A stretch of DNA of 64,000 nt from Pseudomonas laurylsulfatiphila (GTDB lineage: Bacteria; Pseudomonadota; Gammaproteobacteria; Pseudomonadales; Pseudomonadaceae): contig NZ_NIRS01000005.1 of assembly GCF_002934665.1 (NCBI RefSeq), forward strand, positions 434,001 to 498,000, read 5' to 3'. Of the stretch, positions 33,649-41,996 are shown in pieces. The notes below the pieces were generated by a model, which was not told the DNA's origin, ran no database searches, and was given only the letters and a program-made list of their open reading frames with translations. Every line of letters starts with the position of its first letter. Position 1 is the stretch's first letter. The translations under genes were made by a program, and so were the position numbers.

Positions 33649-34011
33649 ATGAACATCCAGAACGTCGTCGACTTCAGCCAGGCCACCACCGCCGCCGAGC
33701 GCTACCGCCCGGATCCGGCCAAAGTGCTCAAGGGCGACCCGGAACAAGCGGTGTACAACCACTACAACAGCCCTTGCGGTCAGTTGAATGCTGGCGTGTG
33801 GGAAGGTGAAGTCGGACAGTGGACAGTGAATTTCACCGAGCACGAGTACTGCGAGATCCAACAGGGAGTTTCGGTGCTGCGTGACAACGACGGCAATGCC
33901 AAGACCCTGCGCGCAGGCGATCGCTTTGTGATCCCGGCAGGTTTTCGCGGTACCTGGGAAGTGCTGGAGCCGTGCCGCAAGATCTACGTAGCGTTTGAAC
34001 AGAAGGCCTGA
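33649..34011 (+). CDS. Cupin domain protein (polyamine locus)
   Basis: 120-residue single-domain cupin of the DUF861-like group (EutQ/allantoin-like). The core is FTEHEYCEIQQGVSVLRDND followed by LRAGDRFVIPAGFRGTWEV. It lacks the two-His metal motif of classical cupins, so metal binding is uncertain. The start has GGGGAG upstream. It is divergent from kauB, as in other pseudomonads where a cupin gene accompanies polyamine catabolism. Function unknown; it may bind a carboxylated intermediate. Confidence 0.82.
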   Translation: MNIQNVVDFSQATTAAERYRPDPAKVLKGDPEQAVYNHYNSPCGQLNAGVWEGEVGQWTVNFTEHEYCEIQQGVSVLRDNDGNAKTLRAGDRFVIPAGFRGTWEVLEPCRKIYVAFEQKA

Positions 34012-34035
34012 ACAATATCGCTGTCCGGGCCGACG

Positions 34036-34112
34036 CTATCGCGAGCAAGCTCGCTCCCACAGGGATCTGTGGTGACCACAAACCTGTGGGAGCGAGCCTG
34101 CTCGCGATGAGG
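34036..34112. repeat. Paired REP element
   Basis: CTATCGCGAGCAAGCTCGCT and inverted partner GTGGGAGCGAGCCTGCTCGC, separated by a short GGGATCTGTGGTGACCACAA spacer. Confidence 0.92.
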
Positions 34113-34144
34113 CCCTGACAGGCAGCGCATAACCATCAGACAAC

Positions 34145-34180
34145 AAAAAAGGCCCGTATCTCGCGATACGGGCCTTTTTC
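34145..34180 (-). terminator. Rho-independent terminator (rpmG)
   Basis: The 10-bp stem GGCCCGTATC / GATACGGGCC has the tetraloop TCGC and A/T runs on both sides. It starts about 20 nt past the rpmG stop on the minus strand and also faces the cupin transcript. Confidence 0.92.
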
Positions 34181-34198
34181 GTAAGAGAGAAAAATCAA

Positions 34199-34354
34199 TT
34201 ACTTGATTTTGCCTTCTTTGTAGATCACGTGCTTGCGAACAACCGGATCATATTTCTTGATCTCGATTTTGTCCGGGGTAGTACGCTTGTTCTTGTCGGT
34301 AGTGTAGAAGTGACCAGTACCGGCGCTCGAAATCAAACGAATCAATTCACGCAT
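34199..34354 (-). CDS. rpmG: 50S ribosomal protein L33
   Basis: 51-residue ribosomal protein. The translation begins MRELIRLISSAGTGHFYTTD and ends VVRKHVIYKEGKIK. It lacks the zinc-binding CxxC pairs of the C+ paralogues, so it is the zinc-independent form usual in Proteobacteria. It follows rpmB by 11 nt and shares its transcript. Confidence 0.96.
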   Translation of the reverse strand: MRELIRLISSAGTGHFYTTDKNKRTTPDKIEIKKYDPVVRKHVIYKEGKIK

Positions 34355-34365
34355 GATTAGCTCCC

Positions 34366-34599
34366 TTAAACCTTGCCATCGCGGCGAAGTTCGGCCAGCA
34401 CGACAGTGATGCCACGCTTGTCGATGATACGCATGCCTTTGGCAGATACGCGCAGACGCACAAAACGTTTCTCTTCTTCAACCCAGAAGCGGTGATGCTG
34501 CAGGTTCGGCAGGAAACGACGACGGGTTTTGTTGTTTGCGTGGGAAATGTTATTCCCGGTTACCGGACCCTTACCGGTAACTTGACATACTCTAGACAT
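34366..34599 (-). CDS. rpmB: 50S ribosomal protein L28
   Basis: 77-residue ribosomal protein with the family start SRVCQVTGKGPVTGNNISHA and the basic segment NNKTRRRFLPNLQ. It is the first gene of the rpmB–rpmG operon, preceded by an unusually long leader of about 140 nt and a recognisable promoter. Confidence 0.97.
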   Translation of the reverse strand: MSRVCQVTGKGPVTGNNISHANNKTRRRFLPNLQHHRFWVEEEKRFVRLRVSAKGMRIIDKRGITVVLAELRRDGKV

Positions 34600-34620
34600 G
34601 CCTCAGCCCTCTAAAACCAC

Positions 34621-34643
34621 ATGCCCAACCCGGCATGGGTTGG
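34621..34643 (-). promoter_or_regulatory. Competing hairpins in the rpmB leader
   Basis: CCAACCC (34625–34631) pairs with GGGTTGG (34637–34643), while ATGCC (34621–34625) can pair instead with GGCAT (34632–34636). The two helices are mutually exclusive. A GC dyad GGCGCC…GGCGCC lies further into the leader at about 34666–34679. An autoregulatory role for L28 or L33 is conceivable but unproven. Confidence 0.3.
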
Positions 34644-34747
34644 CCGCTTAATCTCTCAGTCATTTGGCGCCAGGCGCCGCGTTTCTTTAGAGGTCTTACC
34701 GGCTACACCTACAGTGAAGGAACCGGGCCCCTAGAAAAGAGCGCTGC

Positions 34748-34776
34748 TTTATACCAGAAAGACTGGAGAGCAACAA
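34748..34776 (-). promoter_or_regulatory. Sigma-70 promoter of rpmB–rpmG
   Basis: On the minus strand, TTGTTG (34771–34776) – 17 nt – TATAAA (34748–34753). Transcription would start near 34741, leaving a leader of about 140 nt. The spacing is ideal and the −10 box differs from consensus at one base. Confidence 0.6.
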
Positions 34777-35045
34777 CATTCAGTGTGCGTTGAATTCACA
34801 AAATCCCCGTTTTCCGGGCTCCGAGCGCTTTGGACAAAGGCTATCGCCGATGGCGACCGCTCGTCGCAGAGAATCGGACATTGGACCAACCAAGGAGGTT
34901 TCTCAACCGCTGCACAGCAAAATCAGTCGCCTATAGTCCTCTCAAAATGAAAAAGGGGATAGTCATTTGCAAAAGAGCCCACTAGGGTAAGGCTTTTCCA
35001 GACTGCACTTGCAGATGGGCCTTCGATCTGTAAAGGAAGCCGACC
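34777..35045. other. Intergenic region rpmB / binding-protein gene
   Basis: 270 nt upstream of the rpmB promoter with no convincing gene. It should contain the plus-strand promoter for the substrate-binding protein; GTAAAGGAAGCC just before 35046 supplies its ribosome-binding site. I see no other definite element. Confidence 0.5.
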
Positions 35046-36632
35046 ATGCGCCTCGCTGCCCTACCGCTGTTGCTCGCCCCGCTTCTGCTGAGCCCACAAG
35101 CCTTTGCCGCCGCCCTGAGCGTCTGCACCGAGGCCAGCCCTGAAGGGTTCGATGTGGTGCAGTACAACTCGTTGACCACCACCAACGCCTCGGCCGACGT
35201 GCTGATGAACCGCCTGGTGGATTTCGACACGGCCAGCGGCAAAGTGGTCGCCAGCCTGGCGGACAGCTGGGAAGTTACGCCCGACGGCCTGACGTACGTG
35301 TTCAAACTGCGTCCGGACGTAAAATTCCACAATACTGAATACTTCAGCCCGACACGCGAACTGACCGCTGAAGACGTAATCTTCAGCTTTGAGCGCATGC
35401 TCGACCCGGCCAATCCGTGGCACAAAGTTGCCCAGAGCGGCTTCCCGCACGCGCAATCGATGCAATTGCCGGCGCTGATCAAGAAGATCGACGCGCTGGA
35501 CCCGCTGACCGTGCGTTTTACCCTCGACCACCCGGACTCGACATTCCTGGCCACCCTGAGCATGGGCTTCGCCTCGATCTATTCCGCCGAGTACGCCGAC
35601 AAGCTGATGAAGGCCGGCGCCGCGGAGAAGCTCAACAGCCAGCCCATCGGCACCGGGCCGTTCGTGTTCACGCGCTTTCAGAAAGACGCTTCGATTCGCT
35701 ACAAGGCCAACCCGGACTACTTCCGCGGCAAGCCTTCGGTGGACCCGCTGATCTTCGCGATCACCCCGGATGCCAACGTCCGCCTGCAGAAACTGCGTCG
35801 CAATGAATGCCAGATCGCCCTGTCGCCCAAGCCCTTGGACGTACAGGAAGCGCTGAAAGAGCCGACCCTGAAAGTCGAAAAGACTGACGCATTCATGACC
35901 GCATTCGTCGGCATCAACAGCCAGCACCCACCGCTGGACAAGCCAGAAGTGCGTCAGGCCATCAACCTTGCCTTCGACAAGGCCAATTACATCAAAGCCG
36001 TGTTCGAAGACACCGCCAAAGCGGCCAATGGTCCGTATCCGCCGAACACCTGGAGCTATGCGAAAAGCCTTCCGGGGTATCCGCATGACGTCGAGAAGGC
36101 CAAGGCGCTGATGGCCAAGGCCGGGCTCAAGGAAGGCTTCCAGACCACCATCTGGACCCGTCCTTCCGGCAGTCTTCTCAACCCCAACCCGAGCCTCGGC
36201 GCTCAACTGCTGCAGTCCGACCTGGCGGAAATCGGCATTCAGGCCGAAATCCGCGTGATCGAATGGGGCGAACTGATCCGCCGCGCCAAGGCCGGTGAAC
36301 ACGACTTGCTGTTCATGGGCTGGGCCGGTGACAACGGCGACCCGGACAACTTCCTCACACCGCAGTTTTCCTGCGCCGCGGTCAAATCCGGCACCAACTT
36401 CGCCCGCTACTGCAATGCGGACCTGGACAAACTGATCAGCGCCGGCAAGACCACCGGCGAGCAAGGCGTGCGCACCAAGCTCTACGAACAGGCGCAGACG
36501 CAGATCCAGCAACAGGCGTTGTGGTTGCCCCTGGCCCACCCGACGGCCTTCGCGCTGACGCGCAAGGATGTCGAGGGGTATTCGGTCAGCCCGTTCGGGC
36601 GGCAAGACTATTCCAAGGTAAACCTCAAATAA
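35046..36632 (+). CDS. ABC transporter substrate-binding protein (DppA-like)
   Basis: 528-residue periplasmic family 5 solute-binding protein. A signal peptide (about 1–22, ending PQAFA) is followed by LSVCTEASPEGFDVVQYNSL. The family signature is LADSWEVTPDGLTYVFKLRP, and the ligand domain includes WAGDNGDPDNFLTPQFSC, typical of dipeptide and δ-aminolevulinate binders. No permease or ATPase genes adjoin it, so it probably docks onto a Dpp-type transporter encoded elsewhere. Dipeptide or haem-related ligands are the best guesses. Confidence 0.9.
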   Translation: MRLAALPLLLAPLLLSPQAFAAALSVCTEASPEGFDVVQYNSLTTTNASADVLMNRLVDFDTASGKVVASLADSWEVTPDGLTYVFKLRPDVKFHNTEYFSPTRELTAEDVIFSFERMLDPANPWHKVAQSGFPHAQSMQLPALIKKIDALDPLTVRFTLDHPDSTFLATLSMGFASIYSAEYADKLMKAGAAEKLNSQPIGTGPFVFTRFQKDASIRYKANPDYFRGKPSVDPLIFAITPDANVRLQKLRRNECQIALSPKPLDVQEALKEPTLKVEKTDAFMTAFVGINSQHPPLDKPEVRQAINLAFDKANYIKAVFEDTAKAANGPYPPNTWSYAKSLPGYPHDVEKAKALMAKAGLKEGFQTTIWTRPSGSLLNPNPSLGAQLLQSDLAEIGIQAEIRVIEWGELIRRAKAGEHDLLFMGWAGDNGDPDNFLTPQFSCAAVKSGTNFARYCNADLDKLISAGKTTGEQGVRTKLYEQAQTQIQQQALWLPLAHPTAFALTRKDVEGYSVSPFGRQDYSKVNLK

Positions 36633-36650
36633 TCAGACACAACACAAAAT

Positions 36651-36745
36651 CTGTGGGAGCGGGCTTGCCCGCGATAGCGGACTTTCAGACAACATTTGTG
36701 CTGAATGTACCGCCGTCATCGCGGGCAAGCTCGCTCCTACAGGGG
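36651..36745. repeat. Paired REP element
   Basis: Variant with GCGGGC arms: GTGGGAGCGGGCTTGCCCGC near 36653 and an inverted partner near 36717 whose outer half keeps the GCTCGCTCCTACA form. Confidence 0.9.
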
Positions 36746-36752
36746 CCGCGCA

Positions 36753-37427
36753 CTACATCCACCCATACTCAGCCATCGACAGCGGATCGCCATCGCCAAT
36801 GATGAAATGGTCGAGCACCCGCACATCAATCAACTCCAGCGCCTCTTGCAGACGCTTGGTCAGCACCCGGTCGGACTGACTGGGGTCACTGTTGCCCGAA
36901 GGGTGGTTGTGACAGAGGATCAATGCCGCTGCGTTGTTGGCCAAGGCACGCTTGACCACCTCTCGTGGATGAACGCTGGTGTTGTCAATGGAGCCGCGGA
37001 ACAGCGTCTCAAACGCCAGCACCTGATGCCTGGAATCGAGAAACAGGCAACCAAACACCTCGTGTGGCTCGTGGCGCAGCATTGATTTCAGGTACTCGCG
37101 AACCGCCTGCGGATTCTCCAGTGCCGATTTTTGACGCGCCCGCTCGGCCAGGTGGCGCCTGCTCATTTCTTGCGCAGCCTGCAACTGTGCGAATTTAGCC
37201 GGCCCCAGCCCCAACTGCTTGCTGAACGCTTCCTGATCGGCCTCAAGCAGCAAACGCAGGCTGCCAAACTGATTCAACAGGTGTCGTGCCAAATCCACGG
37301 CGCTTTTACCGACCACACCCGTCCGTAAAAATATCGCCAGCAATTCGGCGTCCGAAAGGCTTCCCGAGCCCTGTTCAAGCAACCTCTCCCGCGGCCGTTC
37401 CGCCGCCGGCCAATCGCGAATACTCAT
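36753..37427 (-). CDS. radC: RadC family JAB-domain protein
   Basis: 224 residues. The N-terminal helix-hairpin-helix region (about 1–95) begins MSIRDWPAAERPRERLLEQG. The C-terminal JAB1/MPN domain (about 103–224) carries the metal motif CHNHPSGNSDPSQSD (HxHPSGxxxPSxxD) with EVFGCLFLDSRHQVL upstream. The name reflects history; a role in DNA repair is not established, and a metalloprotease or nuclease fold is inferred. AGGGAGG 4 nt before the ATG fixes the start. It is divergent from coaBC. Confidence 0.94.
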   Translation of the reverse strand: MSIRDWPAAERPRERLLEQGSGSLSDAELLAIFLRTGVVGKSAVDLARHLLNQFGSLRLLLEADQEAFSKQLGLGPAKFAQLQAAQEMSRRHLAERARQKSALENPQAVREYLKSMLRHEPHEVFGCLFLDSRHQVLAFETLFRGSIDNTSVHPREVVKRALANNAAALILCHNHPSGNSDPSQSDRVLTKRLQEALELIDVRVLDHFIIGDGDPLSMAEYGWM

Positions 37428-37562
37428 AACACCTCCCTGTCTGTGGGCGCCGCTGTTCCGTAGCGGTCGCTGTGATATCGTAGCCCATCTTTTTTGCGGG
37501 CGAATTCACCCTGGGGAGGGGGTTTCGCCACGTATGTCACCAACGAATTGAAAGGCAGGCCT

Positions 37563-38771
37563 ATGCAGCGGCTGTATCGGAAACGCATTGTTCTGGGCGT
37601 CGGCGGCGGTATCGCTGCCTACAAGAGCGCCGACCTGGTTCGCCGCCTGATCGACCAGGGCGCCGAAGTGCGCGTGGTCATGACCCGTGGCGGCGCAGAG
37701 TTCATCACCCCGTTGACCATGCAGGCCCTGTCCGGGCACCCGGTCCATCTGGACCTGCTGGACCCGGCGGCCGAAGCGGCCATGGGCCACATCGAACTGG
37801 CGAAATGGGCCGACCTGGTGCTGATCGCCCCCGCCACGGCGGATCTGATTGCCCGCCTGGCCCAAGGCATTGCCGATGACCTGTTGACCACGCTGGTGCT
37901 GGCCACCGACGCGGTGGTCGCCGTTGCCCCGGCCATGAACCAGGCCATGTGGCGCGATCCGGCCACCCAGGCCAACCTGCAAACCCTCGAGAGCCGCGAC
38001 CTCAAGGTCTTCGGTCCGGCCTCCGGCAGCCAGGCCTGCGGCGACGTCGGCCTGGGGCGCATGCTCGAAGCCCTTGAGCTGGTCCAGTGCGCGGCTGACT
38101 GCTTCCAGCGTCAGGCCCTGACCGGCAAGCACGTACTGATCACGGCCGGCCCGACCCAGGAAAACATCGACCCGGTGCGCTACATCACCAACCACAGCTC
38201 CGGAAAAATGGGCTTTGCCCTGGCCGAAGCCGCCGTGGAAGCCGGTGCCCGCGTGACCCTGATCACCGGCCCTGTGCATCTGCCGACCCCGGATCGCGTC
38301 ACTCGCATCGACGTGGTCAGTGCCCGCGACATGCTCGCCGCCTGCGAAGCAGCCATCCCTTGCGACCTGTTCATCGCCTCGGCAGCCGTCGCGGACTACC
38401 GTCCGGAAGTCGTCGCCCCACAGAAACTCAAGAAAGATCCTACGAACGGCGACGGCTTGTTGCTACAGATGGTGCGTAACCCGGACATCCTGGCCACCAT
38501 CGCCACCCGCCCCGACCGCCCGTTCAGTGTCGGTTTCGCCGCCGAGACCGAACACCTGCTCGATTACGCTGCGCGCAAGTTGAAAGACAAGAACCTCGAT
38601 TTGATCGTCGCCAACGACGTCGCCAACCCGAGCATTGGCTTCAACAGCGAAGAAAACGCCTGCAGCGTCATCGATCGTGAGCTTCACGCCACACTTTTCG
38701 CCCAGACCAGCAAGAGCAAGATTGCTCGCCAGCTGATCACTTTTATCGCCGAACGTCTGAACCAGGTTTAA
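37563..38771 (+). CDS. coaBC: Bifunctional phosphopantothenoylcysteine decarboxylase/synthetase
   Basis: 402-residue CoA biosynthesis enzyme. The CoaC flavoprotein (about 1–185) starts RIVLGVGGGIAAYKSADLVR. Its catalytic His is in MGHIELAKWADLVLIAPATA, the substrate motif is PAMNQAMW, and the active Cys is in GSQACGDVGLGRM. The CoaB part (about 190–402) has LITAGPTQENIDPVRYITNH, AAVADYRP and KKDP. An open frame continues 23 codons upstream, but the family start is used. dut begins 5 nt after its stop, so the two genes are co-transcribed. Confidence 0.96.
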   Translation: MQRLYRKRIVLGVGGGIAAYKSADLVRRLIDQGAEVRVVMTRGGAEFITPLTMQALSGHPVHLDLLDPAAEAAMGHIELAKWADLVLIAPATADLIARLAQGIADDLLTTLVLATDAVVAVAPAMNQAMWRDPATQANLQTLESRDLKVFGPASGSQACGDVGLGRMLEALELVQCAADCFQRQALTGKHVLITAGPTQENIDPVRYITNHSSGKMGFALAEAAVEAGARVTLITGPVHLPTPDRVTRIDVVSARDMLAACEAAIPCDLFIASAAVADYRPEVVAPQKLKKDPTNGDGLLLQMVRNPDILATIATRPDRPFSVGFAAETEHLLDYAARKLKDKNLDLIVANDVANPSIGFNSEENACSVIDRELHATLFAQTSKSKIARQLITFIAERLNQV

Positions 38772-38776
38772 TTTAC

Positions 38777-39232
38777 ATGCACGCTTTGCAAGCCAAGATC
38801 CTCGACCCCCGCATCGGTACCGAATTCCCGCTGCCGCAATACGCCACACCGGGCTCCGCCGGCCTCGACCTGCGCGCCATGCTGGAGCAGGACACCGTGA
38901 TCAAGCCGGGTGAAACCGTGCTTATCCCTACCGGCCTGTCGGTCTATATCGGTGACCCGAACCTGGCGGCGCTGATTCTGCCGCGCTCGGGGATGGGCCA
39001 TAAGCACGGCATCGTGCTGGGCAATCTGGTCGGCCTGATCGACTCCGACTACCAGGGCCCGTTGATGGTCTCCTGCTGGAACCGTGGCCAGACCGAATTC
39101 ACCATGCCGGTCGGCGAGCGCCTGGCGCAACTGGTGCTGGTGCCAGTGGTGCAGGCTCACTTCGAGATGGTTGAAGAGTTTGTTGAAACCGAGCGCGGCA
39201 CTGGCGGTTTCGGCCATACCGGTACCCGTTGA
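38777..39232 (+). CDS. dut: Deoxyuridine 5'-triphosphate nucleotidohydrolase
   Basis: 151-residue trimeric dUTPase converting dUTP to dUMP and pyrophosphate. All five motifs are visible: PGSAGLDLRA, PRSGMGHKHGI, GNLVGLIDSDYQG, VGERLAQLVL and RGTGGFGHTGTR. It follows coaBC with a 5-nt gap. Confidence 0.97.
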   Translation: MHALQAKILDPRIGTEFPLPQYATPGSAGLDLRAMLEQDTVIKPGETVLIPTGLSVYIGDPNLAALILPRSGMGHKHGIVLGNLVGLIDSDYQGPLMVSCWNRGQTEFTMPVGERLAQLVLVPVVQAHFEMVEEFVETERGTGGFGHTGTR

Positions 39233-39242
39233 TAGGGATCCA

Positions 39243-39273
39243 TCGTGGCGGGGGAGCTTGCCCCCTCGCCACA
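39243..39273. repeat. Single GTGGCGAGGG-type palindrome
   Basis: GTGGCGGGGGAGCTTGCCCC followed by CTCGCCAC, a self-complementary repeat of a second REP subtype. The related paired copy is at 41877–41971. Confidence 0.85.
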
Positions 39274-39471
39274 AAATTCAAATTGTCATCTGCAACGTTT
39301 AGCACCGAAAATCAAGGCATTGCCCGGCCAAACCCCTGCCATCAGGGGCGTCATGGCCCTTTCATACCACGAACTCTCTGTGGAAAACGCCGTCATACCC
39401 TTCAGTTTGAACCTGTCGCTGAATGACTCGGCGGCCTGTCCAGTCACTTTCGAGATGGAGCATTTCCACAG

Positions 39472-40869
39472 ATGAACACCCCGGCCAAAATTGCACCCAA
39501 GTTCCCTGACAGCATCTTCCGCGCCTACGACATCCGCGGCACCGTCCCGGAATTCCTGAACGCCGAGACCGCTTACTGGATTGGCCGCGCCGTCGGCTCC
39601 CAAAGCCTGGCCCAGGGCGAGCCAAATGTGTCCGTCGGTCGCGACGGTCGCTTGTCCGGCCCGGAGCTGGTCGCGCAATTGATCAAAGGCATCGCCGACA
39701 GCGGCTGCCACGTCAGCGATGTCGGCCTGGTCCCGACGCCGGCGCTGTACTACGCCGCCAACGTGCTGGCCGGCAAATCCGGTGTGATGCTCACCGGCAG
39801 CCACAACCCGTCGAACTACAACGGCTTCAAAATCGTCATTGCCGGCGACACCCTGGCCAACGAACAGATCCAGGCCCTGCACGACCGCCTCAAGACCAAC
39901 AACCTGAGCAGCGGCCAGGGCAGCATCACCCAGGTCGAAATCCTCGACCGCTACACCACCGAAATCGTCCAGGACATCAAGCTGGCCCGTCGCCTGAAAG
40001 TGGTTGTCGACTGCGGCAACGGCGCAGCCGGCGTGATTGCCCCGCAGCTGATCGAAGCGCTGAACTGCGAAGTCATCCCGCTGTTCTGCGAAGTCGACGG
40101 CAACTTCCCGAACCACCACCCGGACCCGGGCAAGCCTGAAAACCTCGTCGACCTGATCGCCAAGGTCAAGGAAACCAATGCCGACATCGGCCTGGCCTTC
40201 GACGGCGACGGCGACCGTGTCGGCGTGGTGACCAACACCGGCAGTATCGTCTATCCGGATCGCCTGCTGATGCTGTTCGCCCGCGACGTCGTAGCGCGCA
40301 ACCCGGGCGCCGAGATCATCTTCGACGTCAAATGCACCCGACGCCTGATTCCGCTGATCAAGGAATACGGCGGCCGGTCGTTAATGTGGAAAACCGGTCA
40401 CTCGTTGATCAAGAAGAAAATGAAACAATCCGGCGCCTTGCTGGCCGGCGAAATGAGCGGGCACATCTTCTTCAAGGAACGCTGGTTCGGTTTCGACGAC
40501 GGCATCTACAGCGCCGCGCGGTTGCTGGAGATCCTCAGCAAGGAAAAATCCTCGGCGGAAGAGCTGTTCGCAACCTTCCCGAACGATATTTCTACGCCGG
40601 AAATCAATATCCATGTGACCGAAGAGAGCAAATTCAGCATCATTGATGCACTGCACGACGCACAGTGGGGCGCAGGCGCCGACCTGACCACCATTGACGG
40701 CGTGCGAGTCGACTACGCCAAAGGCTGGGGCCTGGTACGCGCCTCCAACACCACACCGGTGCTGGTGCTGCGTTTCGAGGCCGATGACGAGGCTGAATTG
40801 CAGCGCATCAAGGACGTTTTCAAAGTCCAGTTGAAGCGCGTTGCACCTGATCTCCAACTACCGTTCTGA
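39472..40869 (+). CDS. algC: Phosphomannomutase/phosphoglucomutase AlgC
   Basis: 465-residue α-D-phosphohexomutase that makes mannose-1-phosphate and glucose-1-phosphate for alginate, LPS and rhamnolipid precursors. It has the phosphoserine loop TGSHNPSNYNG (about 105–115), metal loop AFDGDGDRVGVV (about 243–254), sugar loop GEMSGHIFFKE and phosphate site RASNTTPVLVLRFE. This is the short single-enzyme form; some pseudomonads encode a longer version with an N-terminal membrane extension. It is followed 17 nt later by argB. Confidence 0.96.
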   Translation: MNTPAKIAPKFPDSIFRAYDIRGTVPEFLNAETAYWIGRAVGSQSLAQGEPNVSVGRDGRLSGPELVAQLIKGIADSGCHVSDVGLVPTPALYYAANVLAGKSGVMLTGSHNPSNYNGFKIVIAGDTLANEQIQALHDRLKTNNLSSGQGSITQVEILDRYTTEIVQDIKLARRLKVVVDCGNGAAGVIAPQLIEALNCEVIPLFCEVDGNFPNHHPDPGKPENLVDLIAKVKETNADIGLAFDGDGDRVGVVTNTGSIVYPDRLLMLFARDVVARNPGAEIIFDVKCTRRLIPLIKEYGGRSLMWKTGHSLIKKKMKQSGALLAGEMSGHIFFKERWFGFDDGIYSAARLLEILSKEKSSAEELFATFPNDISTPEINIHVTEESKFSIIDALHDAQWGAGADLTTIDGVRVDYAKGWGLVRASNTTPVLVLRFEADDEAELQRIKDVFKVQLKRVAPDLQLPF

Positions 40870-40886
40870 TTCACCCGGAGCCCTGA

Positions 40887-41792
40887 ATGACCCTCGAACG
40901 CGAAGCCGCCGCCAACACCGCCAAGGTCCTGTCCGAAGCGTTGCCTTATATCCGCCGATACGTCGGCAAGACACTGGTGATCAAATACGGCGGCAACGCG
41001 ATGGAAAGCGAGGAGCTGAAAACCGGCTTCGCCCGCGACATCGTGCTGATGAAAGCCGTGGGCATCAACCCGGTGGTGGTTCACGGCGGCGGCCCGCAAA
41101 TCGGTGACCTGCTCAAGCGCCTGTCGATCGAAAGTCATTTCGTCGACGGCATGCGCGTCACCGACGCCGCGACCATGGACGTGGTGGAAATGGTCCTCGG
41201 CGGCCAGGTCAACAAGGACATCGTCAACCTGATCAACCGCCACGGCGGCAGCGCCATCGGCCTGACCGGTAAAGACGCCGAGCTGATTCGTGCGAAGAAG
41301 CTCACCGTCACCCGCCAGACCCCGGAAATGACCACCCCGGAAATCATCGACATCGGCCATGTGGGCGAAGTGGTCGGGATCAATACCGACTTGCTGAACC
41401 TGCTGGTCAAAGGCGATTTCATCCCGGTTATCGCGCCAATCGGCGTCGGCGCCAACGGTGAGTCGTACAACATCAACGCTGACCTGGTGGCCGGTAAAGT
41501 CGCCGAGGCGCTGAAGGCCGAGAAGCTGATGCTGCTGACCAACATCGCCGGCCTGATGGACAAGTCAGGCAAAGTCCTGACCGGTCTGACGACTCAACAG
41601 GTCGACGAACTGATCGCCGACGGCACCATCTATGGCGGCATGCTGCCGAAGATCCGCTGCGCACTGGAAGCGGTCCAGGGCGGCGTAGGCAGCTCGTTGA
41701 TCATCGACGGTCGTGTGCCGAACGCGATCCTGCTGGAAATCTTCACCGATACCGGCGTGGGCACTCTGATCAGCAATCGCAAGCGTCCCTAA
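40887..41792 (+). CDS. argB: Acetylglutamate kinase
   Basis: 301-residue amino-acid kinase of the arginine pathway that phosphorylates N-acetylglutamate. It shows the nucleotide loop VIKYGGNAME, substrate loop NPVVVHGGGPQIGDLL, and GYSIN-like ESYNINADLVAGKVA. The N-terminal helix (NTAKVLSEALPYIRRYVGKT) is the hexamerisation helix seen in arginine-inhibited enzymes. CGGAG precedes the ATG, and a strong terminator follows the gene. Confidence 0.96.
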   Translation: MTLEREAAANTAKVLSEALPYIRRYVGKTLVIKYGGNAMESEELKTGFARDIVLMKAVGINPVVVHGGGPQIGDLLKRLSIESHFVDGMRVTDAATMDVVEMVLGGQVNKDIVNLINRHGGSAIGLTGKDAELIRAKKLTVTRQTPEMTTPEIIDIGHVGEVVGINTDLLNLLVKGDFIPVIAPIGVGANGESYNINADLVAGKVAEALKAEKLMLLTNIAGLMDKSGKVLTGLTTQQVDELIADGTIYGGMLPKIRCALEAVQGGVGSSLIIDGRVPNAILLEIFTDTGVGTLISNRKRP

Positions 41793-41806
41793 GCGATAGC
41801 GCAATG

Positions 41807-41847
41807 AAAAAGACCCCGCTCAGCCAGGCTGAGCGGGGTCTTTTTTT
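41807..41847 (+). terminator. Rho-independent terminator (argB)
   Basis: Very long stem GACCCCGCTCAGCC / GGCTGAGCGGGGTC flanked by five A and seven T, 15 nt past the argB stop. Confidence 0.93.
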
Positions 41848-41876
41848 GCCTGCAATCCCTGTAGAAAACTGCTTTT

Positions 41877-41971
41877 TGTGGCGAGGGAGCTTGCTCCCGC
41901 TGGGCTGCGTAGCAGACCCAAGATCTTATGAGCGCTGCGCACTCAAGCGGGAGCAAGCTCCCTCGCCACAA
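41877..41971. repeat. Paired REP, GTGGCGAGGGAGC subtype
   Basis: GTGGCGAGGGAGCTTGCTCC and its inverted partner near 41948 flank a spacer with GCTGCG/CGCAGC arms. It differs in arm sequence from the GTGGGAGCGAGC elements elsewhere in the window. Confidence 0.92.
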
Positions 41972-41996
41972 AAGCCCGCGCCACGAAGAACCGGGG

